From assembly GCA_031422915.1 (NCBI GenBank), contig JANPEK010000119.1:12688-76687 (forward strand): a stretch of 64,000 bases of DNA, given 5' to 3'. The DNA comes from JANMEX01 sp031422915 (GTDB taxonomy: Bacteria > Pseudomonadota > Alphaproteobacteria > Rhizobiales > Rhizobiaceae). The notes under the pieces were generated by a model. That model ran no database searches and had not been told where the DNA came from. It was given only the letters and a program-made list of their open reading frames with translations. Each line of letters opens with the position of its first letter. The first letter of the stretch is position 1. The position numbers and the translations under genes are program-made. Positions 51,944 through 60,645 of the stretch are shown in pieces.

Positions 51944-52199
51944 GACTGCCCTGCACAATTTTGTCAGCTTGCAATGTCGGCATCCAATTCAAAAGAATCA
52001 GCTAGTCCGCCTTCCTTGCTCCAAGCTTAACTCCCGAATGCGCACAGCACCTGATGCTGGCATGGTCGACGCACTGCTCCCCAAAATACAACCATAAGTA
52101 CTATAACTTCTCGCATGCGAAAAATCGCAGTTGGCGCAGATTCCACCGGGAGTTACCTCAATACACACATTCTTAATGAATGATACGAGGTGATTCGCG
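51944..52199. promoter_or_regulatory. Divergent regulatory region between flagellin operon and ftcR
   Basis: These 256 bases separate the minus-strand 51494-51943/flagellin pair from ftcR. A 10-base palindrome TCGCATGCGA (52111-52120) and a run CATAAGTACTATAACTT (52094-52110) are the most AT-rich part and the likeliest promoter for ftcR; the ribosome site GAGGTGATTCGCG precedes the ftcR ATG. No firm -35/-10 pair is proposed. Confidence 0.4.
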
Positions 52200-52883
52200 A
52201 TGATCGTGCTGATAGATGAAAGAAATCTTGTGGTTGATGGCTACAAGGCACAACTAAAGCGGGAAGGCTTTTCGTCGGTCGGCTTCAGCTCAACGCAATT
52301 CAAGGAATGGTTCGATACCTCCATCGATGGTGACTTTGAAAGCGTCGGCGCCTGCCTCGTCGGCGACATTGACAACCGGCAATTTTCACCTTCGTTTCTG
52401 AAGCGAAAAACCAGCGCTCCCATTATCGCGCTTGTCGAGCAGAACTCGCTCGAAAATACGCTGCGTCTGTTTGAAACCGGCTTTGATGACGTGCTGCGAA
52501 AGCCGGTGCATATCCGCGAAATCCTCGCCCGCATCACCGCGATCAGACGCCGCTCCGACTCCGACGGCCAGACCCAATCGTCAAGCCGATTGAGCGTATT
52601 CTCGGATGGCCGCGACCCGGAGATCGATGGTGAGCCATTTCCGCTGCCGCGGCGCGAACGCCGGATCCTCGAATATCTGGCATCGGTCAAAGGAAGGCGC
52701 GTGAACAAATCGCAGATATTCAACGCGATCTACGGCCTGTTCGACGACGAGGTCGACGAGAACGTCATCGAAAGCCACATCAGCAAGCTGCGCAAGAAAA
52801 TGAAGCAACGGCTCGGCTTCGATCTCGTCGATTCCAAGCGGTTCCTCGGCTACCGCCTGCTCACCGAGCAGGAGGCCGCATGA
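52200..52883 (+). CDS. ftcR: Flagellar transcriptional regulator FtcR/Rem (OmpR-type)
   Basis: This 227-residue two-domain regulator has an N-terminal receiver-like domain (1-118) and a C-terminal winged-helix DNA-binding domain (about 140-222: PLPRRERRILEYLASVKGRR, NVIESHISKLRKKMKQRLGF). It fits FtcR of Brucella and Rem of Sinorhizobium, which switch on flagellar genes and sit next to flgE. The receiver is partly degenerate: D6-E7 replaces the usual acid pair, D56 could be the phospho-acceptor, V79 replaces the switch Thr/Ser, and K101 is kept. So it may work without phosphorylation. Confidence 0.92.
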   Translation: MIVLIDERNLVVDGYKAQLKREGFSSVGFSSTQFKEWFDTSIDGDFESVGACLVGDIDNRQFSPSFLKRKTSAPIIALVEQNSLENTLRLFETGFDDVLRKPVHIREILARITAIRRRSDSDGQTQSSSRLSVFSDGRDPEIDGEPFPLPRRERRILEYLASVKGRRVNKSQIFNAIYGLFDDEVDENVIESHISKLRKKMKQRLGFDLVDSKRFLGYRLLTEQEAA

Positions 52884-52977
52884 CGCGGTGGATGGAGGTG
52901 CGGCTCTCCGCTGATGGGAAAGTCTCACGCAAGGTCCGCCCTCTATCCTTCGTCAACGAACACCCCGGAGCCATGCA

Positions 52978-54254
52978 ATGAGCATATATGGAATGATGCG
53001 CACCAGCATCTCAGGCATGGCCGCCCAAGCGTTCCGGTTGACCACCGTTTCGGACAACATCGCCAATTCAGACACCGATGGATACAAGCGTGCCGGTGCC
53101 GAATTCACGTCTCTGGTCGCCCCGGGTGGCAATGGCAGTTCCAGCACCGCAAGCCTCTATGAATCCGGGTCGGTGATCCCGCACGTCCGCCAAACCATCT
53201 CGGATCAAGGCACCTTCCGCTTCACCGGCTCGTCAACCGATCTTGCGCTCGACGGCGATGGCTTCTTTGTCGTCAAGAATGAGGCTGACACCCCGCTCCT
53301 GACGCGGGCAGGTTCATTTGTGCCCGATGGCAACGGCGATCTCTACAACAGCGCCGGCCTCTATCTGCAAGGCTACCCGATAACCAACGGCCAAATTCCC
53401 AATGTCGCCAACGGCTACGGCGGCCTCGAAAACGTCAATGTCGCCAGCATCGATCTTGTCGCCGTGCCATCCACGTCCGGCACATTTGCTGTCAATCTAC
53501 CGGCAGGCGCGACCGTGGTTCCAGCACCCCTGCCGTCAGCCAACACGGCAGCGTCCACCTACTCGCAAAAAACCTCGATGACCACATTCGACAACCTCGA
53601 CAACTCCCGCGTTGTCGATATTTACATGTCGAAGTCCGCATCAAACACCTGGGAAGTCACGGTTTACGATCAGGCTGGAGCTGCCGCAGTCGGTGCTCCG
53701 TTCCCCTATGCAAGCCCGGCTTTGGCAACGACAACACTGTCGTTCTCTCCCACCGACGGCAAACTGACCGGCGCTTCCCCGACTTCAATTGCCTTCACCA
53801 TACCCGGCGGCAGTCCGTTGACGCTGGACATGACGGGACAACCCAATTGGGCACCGGCTTCCTCATTGCCGATGCCAAGGTCGATGGCAGCGCGCCGTCG
53901 GCAATCGACCACGTCGAAGTCCGCAGCGACGGCACACTCTACGCCGCCTACACGAACGGCTCCTTTCGCGCAGTCTACCGTATACCGGTCGCTACTGTCA
54001 CAAGTCCTGACCAACTGACAGCATCGACAGGCACAACATTTACCGTCAGCGCCAACTCCGGCGACCCGGTTCTCGGCTTTGTCGGCGAAGGCAATGCCGG
54101 CCGCATCATTTCCTCGGCGCTCGAGCAATCCAACGTCGATATTGCCGAGGAATTGACGGTCATGATCCAGGCGCAACGAGGCTACTCGGCCAATTCCAAA
54201 GTCTTTCAAACCGGCTCCGAAGTGACGGAAATCGCAATCAATCTCAAGCGCTGA
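52978..54254 (+). CDS. flgE: Flagellar hook protein FlgE, interrupted by an apparent one-base frameshift
   Basis: The first reading frame (52978 to a stop at 54018) starts with the hook motif MSIYGMMRTSISGMAAQAFR and NIANSDTDGYKRAGAEF, carries the hook domains to about residue 287 (LTLDMTG), then turns into Pro/Ser/Arg-rich nonsense. The hook sequence continues in another frame from about 53842 (QLGTGFLIADAKVDGSAPSA) to the normal C-terminal helix at 54254 (EELTVMIQAQRGYSANSKVF). Adding one A near 53838-53840 restores TGTTQLGTGF and a 425-residue protein. The cause may be a real mutation, a sequencing or assembly error, or frameshifting. It lies 94 bases after ftcR. Confidence 0.88.
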
Positions 54255-54314
54255 CGATCTCTCAGCGCACGTCCCGAAATGACTCCCCTGTAAAACGAAA
54301 GCCCGGCTGCCCCG

Positions 54315-55778
54315 ATGTCATTGTCCTCCGTCATCCAGATTGCACAGAACTCGCTGTCCAACATGACCACGAGAACCGGCGTTCTGGCGCGCAATGTCAA
54401 TGAGGCTGGCAACAGCGATTACGCCCGCCGCGAGCTCCGGACCATTTCCTTAAGCCCGGGCGCAACATCGACCAGCATCAGGCGGATCACCGACCTCAGG
54501 CTCGAAAGCGCCTTGGCAGGAGCCGTCTCGGTCAATTCGGGCCAACAAGTGCACGCGCGTTTGGTCGAAACTCTCAGCGGCCTTCTGGCGGACAGCGACG
54601 GTGAATTGACCGTCTCCGCACACATGACCGCCTTGCAGTCCAGCCTGCAAACCTACAGCGCAAATCCGGAAAATCCACTTCTCGCAGGCGCGGTCCTGTC
54701 TAACGCCAGGGACATGGTCGCTGGCCTCAACGATGCAACCCGCACCATTCAGGACTTCCGCCTCAGCGTCGATAATGACATCGCACAAGCGGTCGATGAT
54801 TTGAATTCCATGCTGTCAGAATTCAAAACCCTCAACGACAGTATCCGCCTAGGCACCCAATCCGGCACCGATGTCAACGACGCGCTCGACCGCCGCACCG
54901 CCGTCCTGTCGCAGATCTCGCAGATTGTCCCCGTGTCATCCTTCGTCCGCTCCAACAATGATATGGTTCTGGTCACGGCCTCAGGCGCCATGCTTTTTGA
55001 AACGGCACCGCGCACGGTCAGCTTCACCGCCCAGACTGCGCTTGAACCCGGCACAAGCGGCAACGCCGTCTACGTTGACGTCATCAAGCTGTCGCTGCCA
55101 AACAGCAACACCGCCTCAGCTTCAGGCTCGCTAGACGCGCTGCTGCGCCTTCGGGACACGGTCGCACCAACGCTTCAAAAGCAGATGGACGAACTCGCCC
55201 GTTCACTCATTTCGGTCTTTGCCGAAACGGATGTGGCAGGCGGCGCGCTCGCGCCCCTGCAGGGTCTGTTCGCCTGGTCCGGCGGCCCGGCATTTCCCAC
55301 CGCAGGCCTGGTCAGCAACGGCCTTGCAGGCGGCATCATCATCAACCCGGCCTACGACCCGCAAAGTGGCGGCAACATTTTTCGTTTGCGCGATGGCGGT
55401 GCCAATGGCCCCGCCTATCTTGCCAACCTGAACGGCTCGGCGTCCTACTCTGCAAGACTAAACAATCTGTCCATCGGATTTGACACCGCACAGCCGTACG
55501 ACGTGAGCGCCGGGCTTGCTGCACAAGCCAGTCTTTCGGCATTCTCGGTCCAGTCGAGTGGCTGGCTTGCCGGCTTGAAATCTCAATCCGCACAGTCAGC
55601 CATCAAGTCTGAAGCCAAACACGCCATGCTGTCAGACAGCCTGTCCAACACCAAAGGCGTCAACATCGACACCGAGATGGCGCGCCTTGGCGAGTTCGAG
55701 CAGGCCTATCAGGCATCCGCCAGGCTTCTGAATGCCGCAGACCAAATGCTGCAAGACCTTCTCGACGCGGTGGGCTAG
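54315..55778 (+). CDS. flgK: Hook-filament junction protein FlgK
   Basis: This 487-residue junction protein has an N-terminal domain (MSLSSVIQIAQNSLSNMTTR, NVNEAGNSDYARRELR) and a conserved middle (NDALDRRTAVLSQISQIVPV). The C-terminal helix NIDTEMARLGEFEQAYQASA and RLLNAADQMLQDLLDAVG close the filament core. FlgK is the first hook-filament junction component. It is followed 5 bases later by flgL. Confidence 0.94.
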   Translation: MSLSSVIQIAQNSLSNMTTRTGVLARNVNEAGNSDYARRELRTISLSPGATSTSIRRITDLRLESALAGAVSVNSGQQVHARLVETLSGLLADSDGELTVSAHMTALQSSLQTYSANPENPLLAGAVLSNARDMVAGLNDATRTIQDFRLSVDNDIAQAVDDLNSMLSEFKTLNDSIRLGTQSGTDVNDALDRRTAVLSQISQIVPVSSFVRSNNDMVLVTASGAMLFETAPRTVSFTAQTALEPGTSGNAVYVDVIKLSLPNSNTASASGSLDALLRLRDTVAPTLQKQMDELARSLISVFAETDVAGGALAPLQGLFAWSGGPAFPTAGLVSNGLAGGIIINPAYDPQSGGNIFRLRDGGANGPAYLANLNGSASYSARLNNLSIGFDTAQPYDVSAGLAAQASLSAFSVQSSGWLAGLKSQSAQSAIKSEAKHAMLSDSLSNTKGVNIDTEMARLGEFEQAYQASARLLNAADQMLQDLLDAVG

Positions 55779-55783
55779 CCGCC

Positions 55784-56824
55784 ATGATCTCAGGCATTTC
55801 AACAACCGTCATTCAATCCGCGCTCCTGCGGTCGATACAAACAACCCAGCGCGAAATGTTTGTTGCCCAAATCGAAGTCCAGACCGGCAGATATGCTGAC
55901 ATCGCGGAGCGTCTCGGCAGGGGAACATCAACCCCGATTGCGCTCCTGCGCGAAGTCAACCGGATTGACTCCATTCTCGACACCAACAAATCAGCATCCA
56001 CACGCCTTGCCGCAACCCAGCTGGCGCTTGGGTCTGTCGCCTCGTCAACGCAAAGCCTGTTCGACAGTCTTGCTGCCGCCAAAGGCAATGCCCAAGGCAT
56101 GGCGCTGGCTGCCCAATCTGCCATGTCGCAGCTGGGCGCAATCGGCTCAGCATTGAGCACGACCGTATCGGGCCAATACATCTTCTCCGGCTTGAACACC
56201 GATCAACCGCCGGTCAACCAGACCAGTCCAATCCCGGCAGGCCCTGCCATGGATACCGCGTTTATCAGCCGCTTCGGCTTTGCAAAAACGGATGCTTTGG
56301 CGGCCTCGATCACCCCGTCAGCCTTCAGCGCATTCGTCACAACAGACATCGAGCCGATGTTCCTCGGGGCGGGCTGGTCATCCACACTCTCAAACGCATC
56401 CGACGAGGCGATTGTCTCGCGCATCACTTTGGCCCGTACCATCGAGACATCCCTCAGCGCCAATGAGACAGGCCTCCGCCAATCCCTCTACGCCGCCGCA
56501 CTGTCAGCAAATTTTCTTGACACTTCCCTCAATCAGGCAACCAAAGAATCCGTCGTAAACATCGCACTGCAACAGAGTGCGTCGTCCGTCTCCGCTCTGG
56601 CAGAGCTGCAGGGCAGGGCAGGCTTTGCCCAGCAGCAACTAAGCGATGCCGATGTCCGCCTGTCTGCCCAGAGCGATCTTTTCGCAGGCATGGCAGAGGA
56701 CATCACCGGTGTCGATCCACATGAAGCAGCAGTGCGGCTGAATGAACTTGTCACGCGGTTGGAGACGTCTTTTGCGCTCACCCAGAAGATACAGAGCCTC
56801 AGCATTCTTGACTATTTGCGCTAG
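55784..56824 (+). CDS. flgL: Hook-filament junction protein FlgL
   Basis: This 346-residue flagellin-like junction protein has conserved flagellin N-terminal helices (ALLRSIQTTQREMFVAQIEV, QTGRYADIAERLGRGTS) and a C-terminal helix (VTRLETSFALTQKIQSLSIL). It starts 5 bases after flgK. The TAG stop (56822-56824) lies at the boundary of the 158-base inverted-repeat element 56823-56980: its last two bases belong to the repeat arm. Confidence 0.94.
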   Translation: MISGISTTVIQSALLRSIQTTQREMFVAQIEVQTGRYADIAERLGRGTSTPIALLREVNRIDSILDTNKSASTRLAATQLALGSVASSTQSLFDSLAAAKGNAQGMALAAQSAMSQLGAIGSALSTTVSGQYIFSGLNTDQPPVNQTSPIPAGPAMDTAFISRFGFAKTDALAASITPSAFSAFVTTDIEPMFLGAGWSSTLSNASDEAIVSRITLARTIETSLSANETGLRQSLYAAALSANFLDTSLNQATKESVVNIALQQSASSVSALAELQGRAGFAQQQLSDADVRLSAQSDLFAGMAEDITGVDPHEAAVRLNELVTRLETSFALTQKIQSLSILDYLR

Positions 56825-56980
56825 GGTCTGGACCTACTAATTTTGATGAAATGGCAGGCAAATGGCGAAAATATGCAAGGGAGACAGTGCAGGACGGGCC
56901 AAGGCCCGTTCAAGCTGTCTGACGCGGCAGATTAAAGTCAGTTGCCTGCCATTTCACCAAAATTAATAGGTCCAGACCCT
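56823..56980. repeat. 158-base inverted-repeat (MITE/REP-like) element between flgL and flaF
   Basis: The left arm 56823-56861 (AGGGTCTGGACCTACTAATT and following) and the right arm 56942-56980 are 39-base inverted copies that match at 37 of 39 positions. Between them a second imperfect hairpin is centred on GACGGGCC-AA-GGCCCGTT (56899-56916). The whole can fold into one large stem-loop. No open reading frame is inside. The arrangement resembles a non-autonomous transposable element or an intergenic palindromic unit, and it overlaps the flgL stop. No clear target-site duplication is visible. Confidence 0.85.
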
Positions 56981-57003
56981 GACCTCAAAAGGAGCGACAG
57001 CAT

Positions 57004-57354
57004 TTGAACTATCGTCTCAATTATGCCGACACCCAGTCAGACTCTCTGGTGGACGCACGCTCGCGCGAGCGCGAACTTCTGCGCCGGTCAATCCATCTCA
57101 TGAAGGAAGCGCAAGGGTCCGCCGGCTCGGCCCGCGCCGCCATTGAAGCCATACATTTCGCATCGCGCATATGGACAGTGTTCCTTGAAGATCTGTCCTC
57201 GCGCGAAAACGCACTCCCCGGCAAAGTGCGCGCCGATCTGATATCCGTCGGCATATGGATACTGCGCGACCTCGAAGCCATCCGCAACGGCAACATCTCG
57301 GACTTCACCGACATCATTGAGGTCACTGAAATCATCAGGGATGGTCTGTTGTGA
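57004..57354 (+). CDS. flaF: Flagellar biosynthesis regulator FlaF
   Basis: This 116-residue protein matches FlaF, an alphaproteobacterial factor required for flagellin synthesis or secretion, acting opposite to FlbT. Motifs are ERELLRRSIHLMKEAQGSAG, AIEAIHFASRIWTVFLEDLS, and LRADLISVGIWILRDLEAIR-like sequence. The start is a TTG at 57004 (MNYRLNYADT) with a strong ribosome site AAAGGAGCGACAG. The gene overlaps flbT (GTGA). The palindromic element lies just upstream. Confidence 0.93.
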   Translation: MNYRLNYADTQSDSLVDARSRERELLRRSIHLMKEAQGSAGSARAAIEAIHFASRIWTVFLEDLSSRENALPGKVRADLISVGIWILRDLEAIRNGNISDFTDIIEVTEIIRDGLL

Positions 57355-57818
57355 AGACAACGCTGAAAGTATCGCTCAAGGCCAATGAGAGAATCTACGT
57401 CAACGGTGCCGTCATCCGCGTCGACCGCAAAACATCCATGGAGTTTCTCAACGACGTGAGTTTCCTGATGGAAAATCACGTCCTGCAACCCGCAGACGCC
57501 AACACGCCAATCCGCCAACTCTACTATCTCATTCAACTGCTGCTGATTGATCCCGGCACCCGAACCGCCGTGCTCAGCCTGTATCGCTCCCACATGACAA
57601 CCCTCATCGCCACCCAGCCGGAACGCGACATTGCAGCTGAGCTGAAAAACATCGACCGGCTCGTCCATGAAGACTGCCTTTTTGACGCCTTGCGGGGCAT
57701 CCGCAAAACATTTGGCTCGCAGTTTGAACCCGCTGTCCGGCCCAATCCCGCACGGCCCAACACGATCTCCCACACGAAACCAACAATGGAACCTGCATCT
57801 GCAATGGCCAAAGGCTAG
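57351..57818 (+). CDS. flbT: Flagellin mRNA regulator FlbT
   Basis: This 155-residue protein is FlbT, which binds the 5' leader of flagellin mRNA and reduces its translation in Caulobacter; in some rhizobia it acts positively. Family motifs are LKANERIYVNGAVIRVDRKT, VSFLMENHVLQPADANTPIR and QLYYLIQLLLIDPGTRT. The GTG start overlaps the flaF stop. The Pro/Thr-rich tail (about 125-155) is probably disordered. Confidence 0.94.
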   Translation: MKTTLKVSLKANERIYVNGAVIRVDRKTSMEFLNDVSFLMENHVLQPADANTPIRQLYYLIQLLLIDPGTRTAVLSLYRSHMTTLIATQPERDIAAELKNIDRLVHEDCLFDALRGIRKTFGSQFEPAVRPNPARPNTISHTKPTMEPASAMAKG

Positions 57819-57822
57819 ATAA

Positions 57823-58224
57823 ATGTCAGCGATATCAACACTGTCAGCAGTCACAAATGCCGCCCTCACAAGCGAGACACAGAAAAAGTCCAACCTCGAT
57901 TACCAGTCGTTCCTGAAGCTGCTCGTCGCCCAAATGAAAAATCAGGACCCGACCAAGCCGATGGATTCCACGGAATACGTCGCGCAGCTCGCAACCTTCT
58001 CAAACGTCGAACAGGCCATCAACGCCAACAAGAAACTTGACGAGCTGATCCAGGATTCCAAAATCTCGCAAGGCATCGGATTGATCGGTCGGCAAGTAAC
58101 CTCGCTTGATGGTCTGGGCACCGGAACGGTCGAAAGCGTGCGCTTCACAGGCGACGGCATTCTGGCAAAGCTCTCGGATGGCAGCGAGTTGGCGATAAAC
58201 GCCCGCGTGGTGATCGCGCAATGA
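57823..58224 (+). CDS. flgD: Hook-cap scaffold protein FlgD
   Basis: This 133-residue protein has the FlgD N-terminal motif NLDYQSFLKLLVAQMKNQDP, then TKPMDSTEYVAQLATFSNVE, and a compact C-terminal part. It is the short form without the large Tudor/Fn3 domains, as in rhizobia. FlgD caps the growing hook. The stop overlaps the fliQ start by 4 bases. Confidence 0.94.
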   Translation: MSAISTLSAVTNAALTSETQKKSNLDYQSFLKLLVAQMKNQDPTKPMDSTEYVAQLATFSNVEQAINANKKLDELIQDSKISQGIGLIGRQVTSLDGLGTGTVESVRFTGDGILAKLSDGSELAINARVVIAQ

Positions 58225-58487
58225 ACCCAGTTGACGCATTGGATTTGGTCCAGTTCGCCATGTGGACCGTGTTCATCACATCCATCCCCGCAGTGCTCCC
58301 GGCCATGATCATCGGCATCATCATCGCCCTCTTTCAGGCTCTCACACAAATTCAGGAAGTGACACTGACGTTCGTGCCGAAAATCATGATCGTCTTCATG
58401 TCCGCCGCCCTCTTCGCCAACTTCATGGGCGGCCAGCTCAATGTCTTCGTCACCGTCGTCTTTGACCGCATAGAGACAGGCTTCTGA
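58221..58487 (+). CDS. fliQ: Flagellar export gate protein FliQ
   Basis: This 88-residue protein has two transmembrane helices (about 15-40 and 52-75) and the conserved stretch IIIALFQALTQIQEVTLTFV. It forms the export gate with FliP and FliR. It overlaps flgD by 4 bases and precedes flhA by 73 bases. That gap contains the inverted repeat GGATCCAGC/GCTGGATCC (58492-58500 and 58550-58558). Confidence 0.95.
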   Translation: MNPVDALDLVQFAMWTVFITSIPAVLPAMIIGIIIALFQALTQIQEVTLTFVPKIMIVFMSAALFANFMGGQLNVFVTVVFDRIETGF

Positions 58488-58560
58488 CCCTGGATCCAGC
58501 CGGTTTGGCGCAAGGCTGACCAACTATCGTGATGAGAAGAAACGATATCGCTGGATCCGC

Positions 58561-60645
58561 ATGACCATCCAATCGGCCGCCCCAACTCCCAAAGCCGCAT
58601 GGTCAACTGATGTCTCGTTCGCAATCGGCATCGTGCTCATTCTCAGCATCCTGTTCCTGCCGATCCCGGTGTTCCTGATCGATTTTGGCCTGGCGCTCTC
58701 GCTGTCATTGTCGATCCTCATCCTGATGGTCTCGCTCTGGATCACGCGCCCGCTCGACTTCTCGGCATTCCCGACCGTGCTCCTCATCACCACCATGCTG
58801 CGCCTGTCGCTCAACATTGCCACCACCCGCGTCATCCTTGCCAACGGCCACGAAGGCGTCCACGCCGCCGGACACGTCATCAGCGGCTTCTCGCAATTCG
58901 TCATGGGCGGCGATTTCCTCATCGGCGTGGTGGTCTTCTCGATCCTCATCATCGTCAACTTTGTCGTCATCACCAAAGGCTCGACCCGCATCGCCGAGGT
59001 CGGCGCGCGCTTCACCCTCGATGCAATTCCCGGCAAGCAAATGTCCATCGATGCAGACCTGTCTGCAGGCACCATCGACGAAAAAGAAGCCCAGTTCCGG
59101 CGGCGCGAGCTCGAAGAGGAAAGCGCCTTCTTCGGCTCCATGGACGGTGCGTCAAAGTTCGTGCGCGGCGATGCGATTGCCGGCCTGATTATCACCGGCG
59201 TCAACATCGTCGGCGGCATATTGATCGGCGTTATCCGCCACGATATGACAGTCGCGGAATCCGCCGAAGTGTTTGTCAAACTGTCGGTCGGTGATGGCAT
59301 CGTCACCCAGATGCCCGCCCTTATCATTTCGCTTGCAGCCGGGTTGATTGTTTCCAAGGGCGGCACCCGTGGCTCGGCAGACAGCGCCGTCCTCAAGCAG
59401 CTCGGCGGCTATCCGCGCGCGCTCTTCGTTGCGGCAATGCTGCTGGTCGGCCTTGCCGTGATGCCCGGCCTTCCCACCTTGCCATTCCTGTGCATCGGCG
59501 CGCTCATGGCATTTATAGGCCACAACATCCAGCGGCTGCGCAAAATTGCCGACGGCGAGGTTGCGCAAGCTGAGGCCGATGACCGTGACGCCACCGACAA
59601 GGCCAAACAGGACTCGGTCAAACAGATGCTCAAGACATCTGAAGTCGAACTGGTGCTGGGCAAGCAACTGGCCTCAAAACTCGTCTCCGAGCGGCAGGAA
59701 CTCACCGTTCGCCTCGGCAAGATGCGCCGGAAATTCGCGGTAGAATACGGCTATGTCATTCCAGAAGTCACAGTCAGCGAAGACTTCCAGATCGCTGCCA
59801 AATCCTATCACATCAAAATTCACGGCACCTCCATCGCGTCTTATGAGATGCGCCTCGACGAGGTGCTCGCGCTGATCGGCAATGGCCCGGTTCCCGATAT
59901 TCCCGGCGAGTTGGTCAAGGAACCGGCCTTCGGCATGCAGGCGCTGTCTGTCCCGTCCGTGTTCACCGGCGATTTGACGCGGCTGAACCTGCAATATGTC
60001 GATAATCTCTCCGTCATGTTGACCCACCTCAGCGAAGTCATCCGCACCAACCTGTCGCAGCTCCTGTCCTACCGCGACATGCGCGCCCTGGTGGATCGAC
60101 TCGAGCCCGAATACCGCAAGTTGGCAGACGAAATCTGCACCACCCACCTGACCTATCCCGGCCTGCAAGCCATCCTGAAAATGCTCCTGTCCGAGCGTGT
60201 CTCGGTGCGAAATCTGCATCTCATCATTGAGGCCATCGCCGAGGTCGCCCCGCATCTTCGCCGCACGGAAAAGATCGTCGAGCACGTCCGCTCGCGCATC
60301 GCCCAGCAGATATGCGGCGACATCGCCAACGCCGGCGTGCTCAGCATCCTGCGCCTTGGTCCAAGGTGGGATCTCGCCTTCCATGAATCGCTCAGGAAAA
60401 ACGCCAAGGGTGAAATCATCGAGTTCGAGATGGACCCCCGCCAGCTCGAGAAATTCGCCTCGGAAGCCCAAAGTGCGATCGCCAAACACTCTGATGGCGG
60501 GACGATGTTTGCGCTGATCGCCAACCAGGACGCGCGCCCCTATGTGCGCATGATTATCGAGCGTTTCGCGCCCGGCCAGCCGGTTCTCAGCCATGCAGAA
60601 ATTGCCCGCGGCATTCAGCTGCAAGTTCTGGGCGGCATATCTTGA
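58561..60645 (+). CDS. flhA: Flagellar export gate protein FlhA
   Basis: This 694-residue export-gate protein has eight N-terminal transmembrane helices (about residues 20-315), the FHIPEP-type segment between helices 4 and 5 (ARFTLDAIPGKQMSIDADLS), and a C-terminal cytoplasmic domain (about 340-694) that binds chaperone-substrate complexes and lines up in a nonameric ring. Length and motifs are normal. The stop overlaps the fliR TTG start. Confidence 0.97.
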   Translation: MTIQSAAPTPKAAWSTDVSFAIGIVLILSILFLPIPVFLIDFGLALSLSLSILILMVSLWITRPLDFSAFPTVLLITTMLRLSLNIATTRVILANGHEGVHAAGHVISGFSQFVMGGDFLIGVVVFSILIIVNFVVITKGSTRIAEVGARFTLDAIPGKQMSIDADLSAGTIDEKEAQFRRRELEEESAFFGSMDGASKFVRGDAIAGLIITGVNIVGGILIGVIRHDMTVAESAEVFVKLSVGDGIVTQMPALIISLAAGLIVSKGGTRGSADSAVLKQLGGYPRALFVAAMLLVGLAVMPGLPTLPFLCIGALMAFIGHNIQRLRKIADGEVAQAEADDRDATDKAKQDSVKQMLKTSEVELVLGKQLASKLVSERQELTVRLGKMRRKFAVEYGYVIPEVTVSEDFQIAAKSYHIKIHGTSIASYEMRLDEVLALIGNGPVPDIPGELVKEPAFGMQALSVPSVFTGDLTRLNLQYVDNLSVMLTHLSEVIRTNLSQLLSYRDMRALVDRLEPEYRKLADEICTTHLTYPGLQAILKMLLSERVSVRNLHLIIEAIAEVAPHLRRTEKIVEHVRSRIAQQICGDIANAGVLSILRLGPRWDLAFHESLRKNAKGEIIEFEMDPRQLEKFASEAQSAIAKHSDGGTMFALIANQDARPYVRMIIERFAPGQPVLSHAEIARGIQLQVLGGIS

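Noticed and set aside
57021..57893. 290-codon open frame on the minus strand
   Set aside because: It is antisense to flaF and flbT, which both have family motifs and coupled starts.
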